DNA from: an uncultured Christensenella sp. | GTDB taxonomy: Bacteria; Bacillota; Clostridia; Christensenellales; Borkfalkiaceae | Assembly (NCBI GenBank): GCA_910576655.1 | Contig: CAJTJC010000018.1 | Coordinates: 1-29,903 of the forward strand | Direction of reading: 5' to 3' | DNA: 29,903 nucleotides | In this document: positions 1-7,688 of the stretch, piece after piece | Position numbering within the stretch: position 1 is the first letter of the stretch | Layout: the number at the start of each line of letters is the position of its first letter | The notes under the pieces: model-generated | The model's input: the letters and a program-made list of their open reading frames with translations, nothing else | Databases searched by the model: none | What the model was told of the DNA's origin: nothing | Made by a program: the position numbers and the translations under genes

Positions 1-65
1 AGCGATAATCGCGTGTGTCGAGGACGATATCTTTCGTTCCGCCGAAATAATCGTTTTTCTTTTGC
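1..65 (-). other. Inverted fragment of the restriction gene N-terminal region (probable fold-back or inversion)
   Basis: Read on the minus strand, this stretch is open and encodes a peptide containing YFGGTKDIVLDTRDYR. That resembles the catalytic segment (a K-x-D-I type stretch) that should come just before the GFSCKS motif of the restriction enzyme starting at 84. On the plus strand the restriction frame has stops at 6-8 and 48-50. If the fragment is flipped, the spacing to GFSCKS fits what I remember of HpaII-family enzymes. I therefore infer that the sequence is reversed here, either by an assembly or amplification fold-back at the contig end or by a true inversion. I recognised this from memory of the family, not from an alignment. 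Confidence 0.5.
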
Positions 66-83
66 GCGGGCGTCGATCAGATT

Positions 84-800
84 ATGGGTTTCTCCTGCAA
101 ATCGGATATTGATGCCGCTTCTACGCTTTTCAATGCAAGCGGAGATAATACAAACTTCGAATATGAATTGATTGGCGATATGAACGACGGAATTATGATT
201 CGATTCAATTCTCTTTATAAGGAAGTCGTTCGCAAAGGCATTGTTTGTCGTGATGTTGCGACGAGCGAGCGTATGAATTATTTGAAATCTTGCGGAATCG
301 ATGTGAAATTCGTTCAAACCGCAAAGCAAGCCGCAGGACAAAATTTAGTGCGATGCGGCGGTTTGGAAACACCTTTAATCGTTGCCGAAATGTTGAAATA
401 CTATTATTATAACAAATCGGGAACGGACACTTCCGTGGACGAATCTATTCGCTATCTTGCCGATAAAGACGTTATAGGTTACGGATTCGGCGATTTGTAC
501 GATACATACCATTTGAAAGTTGCAAATCTGCTTTATGCTATGTTCACGGGATTGCGTTTTTCCAAACCTTGGAATGGTAAATCCGATGTGAGCGGCGGCT
601 ATATCGTAGTCAAACGCGACGGAGATGTCGTAGCTTTCCACTCTTGCATTGCCGATGAATTTAAGGACTTCTTGGTCGATAAGTTAAGATTTGAAGCCCC
701 TTCTTGCAGTAGACACGATTATATGTCGATTTACAAAAAAGCCGACGGCAAGTATTATATGAAGTTTGCTTTACAATTCCGCTTTAAGTTGAAAAAATAA
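84..800 (+). CDS. HpaII-family type II restriction endonuclease, N-terminally truncated
   Basis: Cuts unmethylated DNA at a short site as the partner of the methyltransferase that follows. The visible 238 residues begin at GFSCKS, which corresponds to the conserved GFS-I-KS block carrying the catalytic lysine of the HpaII family (PD-(D/E)XK fold). This is followed by TLFNASG and NTNFEY, and near the C-terminus by GGYIVVKRDGD, RFEAPSCSRH and DGKYYMKF, all in family order. Family members are about 350 residues long, so about the first 110 residues, including the upstream catalytic Asp, are missing from this frame. The frame is open only back to base 51, and codons from about 69 (AGVDQI) may still be genuine. 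The start at 84 is simply the first ATG, with no ribosome binding site, so it is probably not the natural start. Whether the gene is broken in the cell or only in this sequence is unclear. If family membership holds, CCGG is the classical target, but this is not shown here. Confidence 0.72.
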   Translation: MGFSCKSDIDAASTLFNASGDNTNFEYELIGDMNDGIMIRFNSLYKEVVRKGIVCRDVATSERMNYLKSCGIDVKFVQTAKQAAGQNLVRCGGLETPLIVAEMLKYYYYNKSGTDTSVDESIRYLADKDVIGYGFGDLYDTYHLKVANLLYAMFTGLRFSKPWNGKSDVSGGYIVVKRDGDVVAFHSCIADEFKDFLVDKLRFEAPSCSRHDYMSIYKKADGKYYMKFALQFRFKLKK

Positions 801-801
801 T

Positions 802-1743
802 ATGCGCGTATGTAGTCTCTTTTGCGGAATAGGCGGTATAGATCTTGCTTTCGAACTAGCCGGACACGAAATCGTTTGGGCGAACGATAACGACAAATTC
901 GCCTGTATGACTTATCGGCATAATTTTCCGAATGTCGATTTAGTCGAAGCCGATATTCGCTCCGTTGATAAATCGTCTATTCCCGATTGCGATATCGTTA
1001 CGGCGGGATTTCCGTGTCAACCGTTTTCGGTTTGCGGCAAGCAAAAAGGTTTTAACGACGAGCGCGGCAATCTATTCTTTGAAGTGGGAAAAGTTATAGA
1101 TGCCAAACAGCCGCAAATTGTGTTCTTGGAAAATGTGGCGAACTTAACAGAACACGACAACGGCAAAACCTTTAATGTAATCCACAACGAGTTTGCGGGA
1201 CGCAGCTACTATATTCGCTATATCATAGCCGATGCTTGCGATTACAGTATCCCGCAGCATAGAACGAGAACATACATAGTGGCTTTCAAAGACAAAGCGG
1301 CTTGCGATAGTTTTCGTTTCCCCGAGAAAGTGCCACTCGAAAAGAGGATTACCAATATTATCGATACTTCGGTTAAAGTCGAGGATCGTTACTACTATTC
1401 GCCCGAAGAGCCTAAATATGCAAGACTACAAAAAGCAATAACTGATATCAAACAATTATACCGTTTCTCCGATTGGGGTATTCAATCAAGTAAAGACGGC
1501 ATTGCCTTTACTCTCAAAGCCAATATGGGAACATATCCTAATCGCGTGCCGATTATAAAAGACAACTTCGGGATACGCAATATAACACCTGCCGAATGCT
1601 TGGCATTGCAAGGATTTCCGATAACGTTTACATTCCCCGATGCCGTTCCCGAACGAGAACGATACAAACAAGCCGGGAATACGGTGTGTGAAAAAGTAAT
1701 TCAAAACATTCTACACTTAAACGAGCAAATTTTAATGCTATAA
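802..1743 (+). CDS. DNA (cytosine-5-)-methyltransferase 1, partner of the HpaII-like enzyme
   Basis: Transfers a methyl group from S-adenosylmethionine to C5 of cytosine in the recognition site, protecting host DNA. The ten-motif order of C5 methyltransferases is visible in 313 residues: motif I LFCGIGG (6-12), motif IV GFPCQPFS with catalytic Cys72, motif VI ENV (110-112), motif VIII QHRTR (152-156), motif IX RNITPAECLALQGFP and motif X QAGNTV near the end. The target recognition region lies between VIII and IX (about 185-255) and is short. The gene starts one base after the restriction gene stop and has no clear Shine-Dalgarno site, so translation is probably coupled. Base composition is similar to the preceding gene and less AT-rich than the next three genes. 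The class is certain. The target sequence is not known. Confidence 0.93.
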   Translation: MRVCSLFCGIGGIDLAFELAGHEIVWANDNDKFACMTYRHNFPNVDLVEADIRSVDKSSIPDCDIVTAGFPCQPFSVCGKQKGFNDERGNLFFEVGKVIDAKQPQIVFLENVANLTEHDNGKTFNVIHNEFAGRSYYIRYIIADACDYSIPQHRTRTYIVAFKDKAACDSFRFPEKVPLEKRITNIIDTSVKVEDRYYYSPEEPKYARLQKAITDIKQLYRFSDWGIQSSKDGIAFTLKANMGTYPNRVPIIKDNFGIRNITPAECLALQGFPITFTFPDAVPERERYKQAGNTVCEKVIQNILHLNEQILML

Positions 1744-1757
1744 ACGGAGCATCAATA

Positions 1758-2684
1758 ATGTTAATAGATGAGTTTATCTCACAATTCAAAACATATTGTC
1801 AACAACGATTTCCTTCGGAAACAGGCACAGCCACCTCTTACACGAATGCGGTTAAATACCTGCTTGAATTTATGGGCTCCGCCGAAGTTACAAAATCATT
1901 GATTTTAGAAATCAGAAGTTTGGAACCGGATATAAGAGATGCTGATAGTATTCTATATGTAGAATTGGAAGAGTTCTATACTTCAACAGGTAGAAGCTCT
2001 TATTTGAAGAAAGGTTTTTTAAAAGCAGCTTTACCTGTTCTGTTTGAGTTCAGTAATTCAATTATTTTGCAAGATGACGATAATTTAATTTTATTGAATG
2101 AAGTTAAAGATAATCAGGTAATTGCCGATTTTTCTGCAGAACATTTAAGACATGAATTGCCGACAGCAGAAAATATTGCACACAGTTACAATGTTAGACG
2201 GATATCGGGAACGGCTAATGAATCGGCTAGAAAAATCCGCAGTGGAAGGAAAGCCGAAAAATATTTCATTTCGTTTTTAACAAGTTTGGGCTTTGTAAAA
2301 AACGCCGATTTTTTTGACGTTGCTAACAACAAGACTTATGGATATGATATTCGGTTTTTAGATGTCGGGCTGGAAATAAAAAACATTAAAAGCGGCACAT
2401 TTTTTCTGTCTGATAATGAAATTGCACGTTTGGAAAATACCGAAACTCATTTGATTTTGGTTGATATTGATAATGGTATCTGGTTTCTCCATAATGAATC
2501 ACCTTGGTTGAAAGAAATTATAAGTGAAATCAAAAAGCTAAGGGCTTATTGCAACACGTATTACCCTAAGCTTGATCCGTGCGATATAAAAATCATTCTA
2601 AATGATGCCATTAGTAATAATATAGTTGATATTTCTATTTTAACAAAAGTACAGGTTGTATCATTATTGTCAGGAGGAAACTAA
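1758..2684 (+). CDS. Putative restriction endonuclease with DUF3883-like PD-(D/E)XK domain
   Basis: Probable DNA-cleaving protein of the second restriction unit. Residues 1 to about 140 form a mostly helical region I do not recognise. Residues 160-240 match the pattern of the DUF3883 (NO VEIN C-terminal) nuclease-like domain: GRKAEKYF with Glu167, then GYDIRF with Asp197, then LEIKN with Glu206 and Lys208, then FFLSDNE. Together these give the E...D...ExK layout of a PD-(D/E)XK nuclease. A GGAG eight bases before the ATG supports this start. The gene lies 14 bases after methyltransferase 1 and its stop is followed at once by methyltransferase 2, so it is in the same operon. Codon use is more AT-rich than in the genes to its left, suggesting a different origin. 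The fold call is fairly secure. Cleavage activity and site are inferred. Confidence 0.68.
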   Translation: MLIDEFISQFKTYCQQRFPSETGTATSYTNAVKYLLEFMGSAEVTKSLILEIRSLEPDIRDADSILYVELEEFYTSTGRSSYLKKGFLKAALPVLFEFSNSIILQDDDNLILLNEVKDNQVIADFSAEHLRHELPTAENIAHSYNVRRISGTANESARKIRSGRKAEKYFISFLTSLGFVKNADFFDVANNKTYGYDIRFLDVGLEIKNIKSGTFFLSDNEIARLENTETHLILVDIDNGIWFLHNESPWLKEIISEIKKLRAYCNTYYPKLDPCDIKIILNDAISNNIVDISILTKVQVVSLLSGGN

Positions 2685-2685
2685 T

Positions 2686-3747
2686 ATGCCATTTGAAGTA
2701 GTAGACTTGTTTTGCGGTGTCGGTGGACTGACGTGTGGGTTGAAACAAGCTGGACTTAATGTCGTTGCCGGTTTTGACAATGATAAAACTTGTGAATTTA
2801 CATATGTAACCAATAATAAAACTGCGTTTCATTGTCGCAATATCAGAGAAGTGAATGGCGAAGAAATTAACGCTTGTTATGCTGACGGAACTGAAAAAAT
2901 TTTGGTCGGTTGTGCCCCGTGTCAGCCATTTTCAACAATGAGTTATAAAAGATTCAAGGATTCATCGCGCGAGTTGGATGAAAAGTATGATCTATTATCG
3001 GAGTTTGAAAGACTTGTAAAAGAAGTTAATCCGGTTATAGTATCTATGGAGAATGTTCCCGAAATTCGGAATTCCAATGTTTTTAAGTCATTTGTAGCTG
3101 CTCTACATGAACAAGGGTATTATACGGATGGTGGTCAAGTTGTATATTGTCCTGATTATGGAATCCCCCAAAATCGACATCGATTTGTTTTATTGGCGTC
3201 TCGTCTTGGCGAAATTCATTTGCTTCCACCAACGCATGATAGGAAAAAAGTTACTATAAGGTCCGCTATAGAAAACTTACCAAAGGTTGCGGCAGGGAAA
3301 ACTTGTCCAACAGATCATTTACATCGAGCGGCAAGTCTTTCTCCATTAAACTTACAGAGAATACAAGCGTCTGTTCCGGGAGGGACTTGGAAGGATTGGC
3401 CGGAGGAACTTAGGTGTAAATGCCATAGGCAGGATTCGGGACAAACATACACATCAGTTTACGGACGAATGACTTGGGATAAGATTGGCCCAACAATGAC
3501 CACTCAGTTCTTTTGTTACGGGACGGGTCGATATGGGCATCCAGAACAAGATAGAGCGTTAACTCTTCGAGAGGGTGCGCTATTACAAACTTTCCCTAAA
3601 GAATACCAATTCTTTCCATCCGATATTAAAGATTATTGTATGAGGGATGTTGCAAGACACATTGGGAATGCTGTTCCTGTCCGTTTAGGTGAAATTATTG
3701 GAACGTCAATTTTGCAGCATCTTACCGTGCATAATATTCAACTATAA
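2686..3747 (+). CDS. DNA (cytosine-5-)-methyltransferase 2
   Basis: A second C5-cytosine methyltransferase, 353 residues, clearly different from the first. Motifs seen are DLFCGVGG (7-14), GCAPCQPFS with catalytic Cys79, ENVPEI, QNRHRFVLLAS, then a longer target recognition region with PGGTWKDWP, YTSVYGRM and YGTGRYGHPEQDRALTLRE, then LLQTFP and HIGNAVPVRLGE. I chose ATG 2686 rather than an in-frame start 30 bases upstream because AGGAGG at 2672-2677 sits eight bases before it. The upstream start would also overlap the previous gene. The SD lies inside the end of the DUF3883 gene, so the two are translationally linked. The target sequence is unknown. Confidence 0.94.
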   Translation: MPFEVVDLFCGVGGLTCGLKQAGLNVVAGFDNDKTCEFTYVTNNKTAFHCRNIREVNGEEINACYADGTEKILVGCAPCQPFSTMSYKRFKDSSRELDEKYDLLSEFERLVKEVNPVIVSMENVPEIRNSNVFKSFVAALHEQGYYTDGGQVVYCPDYGIPQNRHRFVLLASRLGEIHLLPPTHDRKKVTIRSAIENLPKVAAGKTCPTDHLHRAASLSPLNLQRIQASVPGGTWKDWPEELRCKCHRQDSGQTYTSVYGRMTWDKIGPTMTTQFFCYGTGRYGHPEQDRALTLREGALLQTFPKEYQFFPSDIKDYCMRDVARHIGNAVPVRLGEIIGTSILQHLTVHNIQL

Positions 3748-3764
3748 GATAAGGAGAAATAGTG

Positions 3765-5429
3765 ATGACAGAAGAAAAGTTGCAATTAAAATTTGATCCT
3801 CGCACTATAGAGCATTTAGGAATCAAAATGTATTCTCAACTGCCGTATGCGTTAGCGGAACTTGTCGCAAATGCTTATGATGCAGATGCTACAGAAGTTA
3901 CGGTAATGCTATATGATAACGTGTCAAACGATAAACGCATAATAATTAGAGATAATGGCGACGGAATGTCTTACGAAGAGGTAAAAGAGAATTTCTTAGT
4001 AATAGGACGCAAAAGAAGAGATACGGATTCAAGTCGTACCAACTCAAGTGGAAGGAAAATAACCGGAAAAAAGGGCTTGGGGAAACTTGCATTGTTCGGT
4101 ATTGGCAAAACAATAACCATTGAAACAACTAAATCCGGAGAAGAACTGAAAACTCAATTTACAATGGACTGGGATAGTATCTTAGGCGAATCATCTGGTA
4201 CATATTATCCGACATATAAGCGTATCAGAAAAGATAATATAGAAGAAAAAGGAACAACTATTACGTTATATAATTTATCCAGAAAGACTTCTTTTGATTT
4301 AAATGCAACAGCCGTCTCTTTGTCAAAATTATTTAATTGTTTTGATGAAAAAAGTTTTATTGTTAAAATTAAAAGAAACGATACTGAAGAGATCAATTTA
4401 ACAAAGGAATTACAATATAGTGGTATTAGTAAAGAATTTGAATGGGATATTGAGTCAATCGTAAAAGAAATTGACGATGAGTATCAGTATAAAAATTGTT
4501 TGAAAGGGAAAATTTTATCAACAAAAAAACCAATGGATCAGTCTTTAAGAGGAATTACATTATATGTAAACGGAAGATTAGCCAATGTTGCAGGTTTTTT
4601 TGGAGTTCCAGAGGCAGGATACGTTTTCTCATATATTTCCGGATGGATTGAAGCCGATTTCTTAGATGAATTTGATAAAGACCTTATAGCAACAGATAGG
4701 CAATCCATTAGTTGGGATTTATTGGAAGCTGAGCAGTTAAAAGATTATTTATATAAAATTATACGTTACGTTGCGCGTGATTGGAGTAAAAAAAGAAAAG
4801 AAGCCAAAACCACGAAAACGACTACGAGATCTGGTGTTAATATCCGCGATTGGTTTGAACATGTTCCACAAGAAGTCAAACCTAAATTACAAGATTTAGT
4901 GGATAGAATTTCCGACAAGCCTGAATTGAGCGATGAAGATTTTACAAGTGTAGTAAAAAACGTTTACGATCTTATACCGCCTTATACATATTATCATTAT
5001 CGCCTATTACATGAGCAAATCAGAGATGCGGCAGAGAAATATTATAAAGACAAGAATTATTATCAAGCTTTTTATGAAGCAATGAAACGCTATAAAAATG
5101 CAGTTAAAGAAAAAGCTAATATATCGGAATCAGAAGATCGGGCAATTGTATCCAAGGCATTTGGTAAAGATGCAGTATTAGAAACCACGGCTAATCACAA
5201 ATATCGTCCAAACGGACAGTTGTTTGATATACAGACCATTGAAAACATAGAAGAAGGACAAAAGTTTTTATCAATGGGTGCCGTTTGTGGAGGACGAAAT
5301 GTAGTAAGCCATGAGGAGATATCGGACTTAAAAGAAGCGGGCTTATTCTCTGAAAAGGATTGTCTTGATTTGTTAAGTTTATTGTCTCATCTTTTTAAAC
5401 GATTAGACGAGTCTAAAAAAAGAACATAA
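3765..5429 (+). CDS. MORC/MutL-like GHKL ATPase with C-terminal Ymh/HEPN-like domain
   Basis: Probable ATP-dependent effector or regulator of the restriction system. The N-terminal GHKL ATPase is complete: N-box ELVANAYDADA (32-42, with Asn36), G1 RDNGDGM (62-68) and G2 GKKGLGKLALF (101-111). A middle part with GITLYVNGR and DLIATDRQSI looks like the S5-type transducer of MORC-like ATPases that occur next to restriction genes in bacteria. The last ~120 residues match the Ymh/TIGR02391 pattern, including YYQAFYEAMKRYKNAV and R511-NVVS-H516, an Rx4H motif as in HEPN ribonucleases. ATG 3765 is preferred over GTG 3762 because it lies eight bases after GGAG, but the two differ by one residue only. 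It is the last gene before a strong terminator. The ATPase class is certain. RNase activity and exact role are inference. Confidence 0.82.
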   Translation: MTEEKLQLKFDPRTIEHLGIKMYSQLPYALAELVANAYDADATEVTVMLYDNVSNDKRIIIRDNGDGMSYEEVKENFLVIGRKRRDTDSSRTNSSGRKITGKKGLGKLALFGIGKTITIETTKSGEELKTQFTMDWDSILGESSGTYYPTYKRIRKDNIEEKGTTITLYNLSRKTSFDLNATAVSLSKLFNCFDEKSFIVKIKRNDTEEINLTKELQYSGISKEFEWDIESIVKEIDDEYQYKNCLKGKILSTKKPMDQSLRGITLYVNGRLANVAGFFGVPEAGYVFSYISGWIEADFLDEFDKDLIATDRQSISWDLLEAEQLKDYLYKIIRYVARDWSKKRKEAKTTKTTTRSGVNIRDWFEHVPQEVKPKLQDLVDRISDKPELSDEDFTSVVKNVYDLIPPYTYYHYRLLHEQIRDAAEKYYKDKNYYQAFYEAMKRYKNAVKEKANISESEDRAIVSKAFGKDAVLETTANHKYRPNGQLFDIQTIENIEEGQKFLSMGAVCGGRNVVSHEEISDLKEAGLFSEKDCLDLLSLLSHLFKRLDESKKRT

Positions 5430-5430
5430 A

Positions 5431-5468
5431 ACAAAGAGCATAGCTTATGCTAAAGCTATGCTCTTTGT
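5431..5468. terminator. Intrinsic terminator at the end of the restriction island, possibly bidirectional
   Basis: A perfect 16-base inverted repeat (5431-5446 with 5453-5468), loop of 6, follows the GHKL gene by one base and runs into TTTT. Reading on the other strand also gives a stem followed by TTTT, so it may end the convergent rnf transcript as well. Confidence 0.88.
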
Positions 5469-5486
5469 TTTGACTCGCTCTTATAA

Positions 5487-5538
5487 GGTGTATTCCGATT
5501 AAAATTTAGTTTTTTGTAAATTCCCTATGGAACACACC
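5487..5538. repeat. Imperfect inverted repeat between the restriction island and rnf
   Basis: GGTGTATTCC (5487-5496) and GGAACACACC (5529-5538) are inverted copies with one mismatch, which becomes a G-U pair in minus-strand RNA. The spacer of 32 bases is AT-rich. It could be a weak RNA structure at the 3' end of the rnf transcript or the scar of an inserted element at the island edge. Nothing else was seen in 5469-5561. Confidence 0.4.
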
Positions 5539-5561
5539 CTAAAGTCGGGTTGTTTTTTATT

Positions 5562-6419
5562 TTAAGACTGAGCCTCAGTCGGGGTTTCCTCCGCAACGAC
5601 CTTGCGGCTTATTATAATTTTTCTGGGGCACTTTTCAACGCAGGTAAGGCAACCAGTACACTTGGTATAATCGATTTGGGGCAGATTGTCCTTCATGGTA
5701 ATCGCGCTGTGGGGACAAACCTTTGCGCATATTCCGCAGGCTATGCAGCCCACCTTGCAAACGCCCGTAACCTCTTTGCCCTTGCACTTGGACGAGCAAG
5801 CCACGTAAACGGGGGCGGAAGCGGGGATACGGTCGATTATGTCTTTGGGGCACGCCTCTATGCAAGCGCCGCAGGAAATGCACCTGTCGGGGTCCACCTG
5901 GGAAATTCTGCCCTCGACCGAGATTGCGTTTTCGGGGCAGACCGCCTTGCAGTCGCCGCAGCCGAGGCAAGCGTACGAGCACGCCTTGTTACCGCCGTAA
6001 AGCGCCGCGTTTGCCGCGCAGGTGGGGTTGCCCTTGTACTCGAATTTGTCTACCGCATTTGCCGCGCCGCCCATGCAGTGAACCACTGCTACGGTCGGTT
6101 CTTCGTCTTTAAGCTCTATCCCGAGCAGAGCGGCGATTTCCGCCTTCTTTTCGGGCGAGGTAACGTGGCAGTCGGTAAGCTGAGCGCCGCCGTGCGCAAG
6201 CTTCTGCGCAAATCCGCTGCAACCCGAACAGCCGCAGCCGCCGCAGTTAGCTCCCGCAAGGTTATTCAATATTTTGGTAATTTTCTCGTCCACGTCAACC
6301 TTGAAAAATTTGCCTATCAAAAGAATTAACGCGCCGATAATGAGTGCCGAGCCTGCAAATATACCCGCAACTATTCCTATAGTTATCCAGGTCTGAGAAG
6401 TAATATTCAGTAAATTCAT
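5562..6419 (-). CDS. rnfB: Rnf complex ferredoxin-binding iron-sulfur subunit RnfB
   Basis: Takes electrons from reduced ferredoxin and passes them to the membrane part of the Rnf ion pump (ferredoxin:NAD+ oxidoreductase). The 285 residues start with one membrane helix (12-36), then the RnfB-type [4Fe-4S] motif with Cys59, Cys62, Cys67 and Cys84. Four ferredoxin-type CxxCxxCxxxCP sites follow: CLGCGDCKAVCP, CISCGACIEACP, CIACGICAKVCP and CTGCLTCVEKCP. This longer, cluster-rich form is usual in Clostridia, unlike the shorter proteobacterial protein. It is the last gene of the operon, 12 bases after rnfA, with a GGAGG before the ATG. A long open frame on the opposite strand over this gene is a shadow caused by the repeated Cys-Gly codons. 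Confidence 0.96.
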   Translation of the reverse strand: MNLLNITSQTWITIGIVAGIFAGSALIIGALILLIGKFFKVDVDEKITKILNNLAGANCGGCGCSGCSGFAQKLAHGGAQLTDCHVTSPEKKAEIAALLGIELKDEEPTVAVVHCMGGAANAVDKFEYKGNPTCAANAALYGGNKACSYACLGCGDCKAVCPENAISVEGRISQVDPDRCISCGACIEACPKDIIDRIPASAPVYVACSSKCKGKEVTGVCKVGCIACGICAKVCPHSAITMKDNLPQIDYTKCTGCLTCVEKCPRKIIISRKVVAEETPTEAQS

Positions 6420-6431
6420 TGCTCTGCCTCC

Positions 6432-7037
6432 TTAAATGCTGATTTGCGTAAATACCGTAAACGCCATACATATAAAGCCTGCGGTAATCATTGCAATGGG
6501 GAAGCCCGCAACGGCTTTGGGCAGTTTATAGTAGTTAAGTCTTTCGCGCATACCGCTCATTATAATCATAACGAGAGTGAAGCCGAGTCCCGCGAACAGC
6601 GCGTACAGAAGCGCCCAGCCCATATTCATTGCAACGCCCTCGCCGAGTATTTTCGACATATCGCCGATAACCGTTTCGGTTACGCCGAGAACGGCGCAGT
6701 TGGTGGTAATGAGGGGGAGATATACGCCCATTGCATTGTAAAGCGTGGGGGAAATTTTCTTTAATATTACTTCGAGCATTTGCACGAGCGAAGCTATTAT
6801 AAATATGAAGAAGATAATTTCCAAAAAGTCAAAGTGCAGCGGGACCATTACGTAAGTGTAAATGGGATAGGTCACAAGCGTTGCAAGAATCATTACAAGC
6901 GTTACCGCAATTCCCATTCCCGTCGCCGACGAAGTCTTTTTCGATACGCCGAGGAAGGGGCATATACCGTAGGTTTTGTTGGTAATAAAGTTATCCGTCA
7001 GTACCGCCGAAAGTACTATGGCAATAAACGTACCCAT
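6432..7037 (-). CDS. rnfA: Rnf complex membrane subunit RnfA
   Basis: Integral membrane subunit of the Rnf complex, homologous to RnfE and inserted in opposite topology in known complexes. The 201 residues contain about six hydrophobic helices. GICPFLGV with Cys26 and TTNCAVLGV with Cys114 are conserved. In studied Rnf/Nqr complexes the equivalent cysteines of RnfA and RnfE together hold an iron-sulfur cluster within the membrane. Length matches the family. The ATG has a strong GGAGGGAG just upstream, and the start lies three bases after the rnfE stop. Confidence 0.96.
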   Translation of the reverse strand: MGTFIAIVLSAVLTDNFITNKTYGICPFLGVSKKTSSATGMGIAVTLVMILATLVTYPIYTYVMVPLHFDFLEIIFFIFIIASLVQMLEVILKKISPTLYNAMGVYLPLITTNCAVLGVTETVIGDMSKILGEGVAMNMGWALLYALFAGLGFTLVMIIMSGMRERLNYYKLPKAVAGFPIAMITAGFICMAFTVFTQISI

Positions 7038-7040
7038 AAA

Positions 7041-7688
7041 TTAAACTCCCTCCTTCAACATATTTTCACGCGCAAGCTTGTTTGCTTTTACTCTCTTGGC
7101 GCGAACCGCGCCGTCTACGATATAAGTGAATACCGCAATGCAAAGACCGTAAATCATAAACGAGCCTGCCGGGCTTGTAAGCATACTGATTTTGAAATTC
7201 ATTATCTGTAAGCCGAACAGCGAGCCTTTTCCGAAGAATTCGCATATAACGCCCATTATCGTAAGAGCTGCCGTAAAACCAAGTCCGTTTGCAACGCCGT
7301 CTACGGTCGATTCCAAAACGGTATGCTTGTTTGCAAACGCTTCCGCTCTGCCTAAGATTATGCAGTTAACGACTATCAAAGCAAGGAAAGTGCCTAAACT
7401 GTCGTACAGCGACGGAATGAATTTTTCAAGGAACATTCTTATGAACGTAACCAGCGTCGCTATTATTACGATATAGCAGGGAATACGCACTTCGTTGGGT
7501 ATAACCTTTCTCAGTGACGAAATAATAACGTTTGAAAGCGTAAGCACTATCAAAACGGTAAGACCCATACCCATAGCCGAAAACGCCGAGTTGATAAGTC
7601 CGAGGGTGGGGCAGGTACCCAAAACGAGTATAAACGTGGGGTTCTGGAAGATAAGTCCGTCTAAGGTGTAATTTTTGTACTTATTCAT
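7041..7688 (-). CDS. rnfE: Rnf complex membrane subunit RnfE
   Basis: Integral membrane partner of RnfA. The 215 residues have about six helices and the paired motifs GTCPTLGL (Cys26) and VNCIILG (Cys109), which supply two ligands of the shared membrane iron-sulfur cluster in known complexes. I start it at ATG 7688, because GGGAGG at 7697-7702 is eight bases upstream. A GTG at 7694 is in frame but only two bases from that site. The start overlaps the rnfG stop by eight bases (ATGAATAA), so translation of the two is probably coupled. Confidence 0.95.
   Translation of the reverse strand: MNKYKNYTLDGLIFQNPTFILVLGTCPTLGLINSAFSAMGMGLTVLIVLTLSNVIISSLRKVIPNEVRIPCYIVIIATLVTFIRMFLEKFIPSLYDSLGTFLALIVVNCIILGRAEAFANKHTVLESTVDGVANGLGFTAALTIMGVICEFFGKGSLFGLQIMNFKISMLTSPAGSFMIYGLCIAVFTYIVDGAVRAKRVKANKLARENMLKEGV

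Noticed and set aside
84..800. Complete restriction endonuclease starting at ATG 84
   Set aside because: The start sits in the middle of the catalytic domain of the family, with about a third of the protein missing.
5550..6329. Long open frame on the plus strand opposite rnfB
   Set aside because: It mirrors the Cys/Gly-rich rnfB codons, has no ribosome site or recognisable domain, and rnfB itself is certain.
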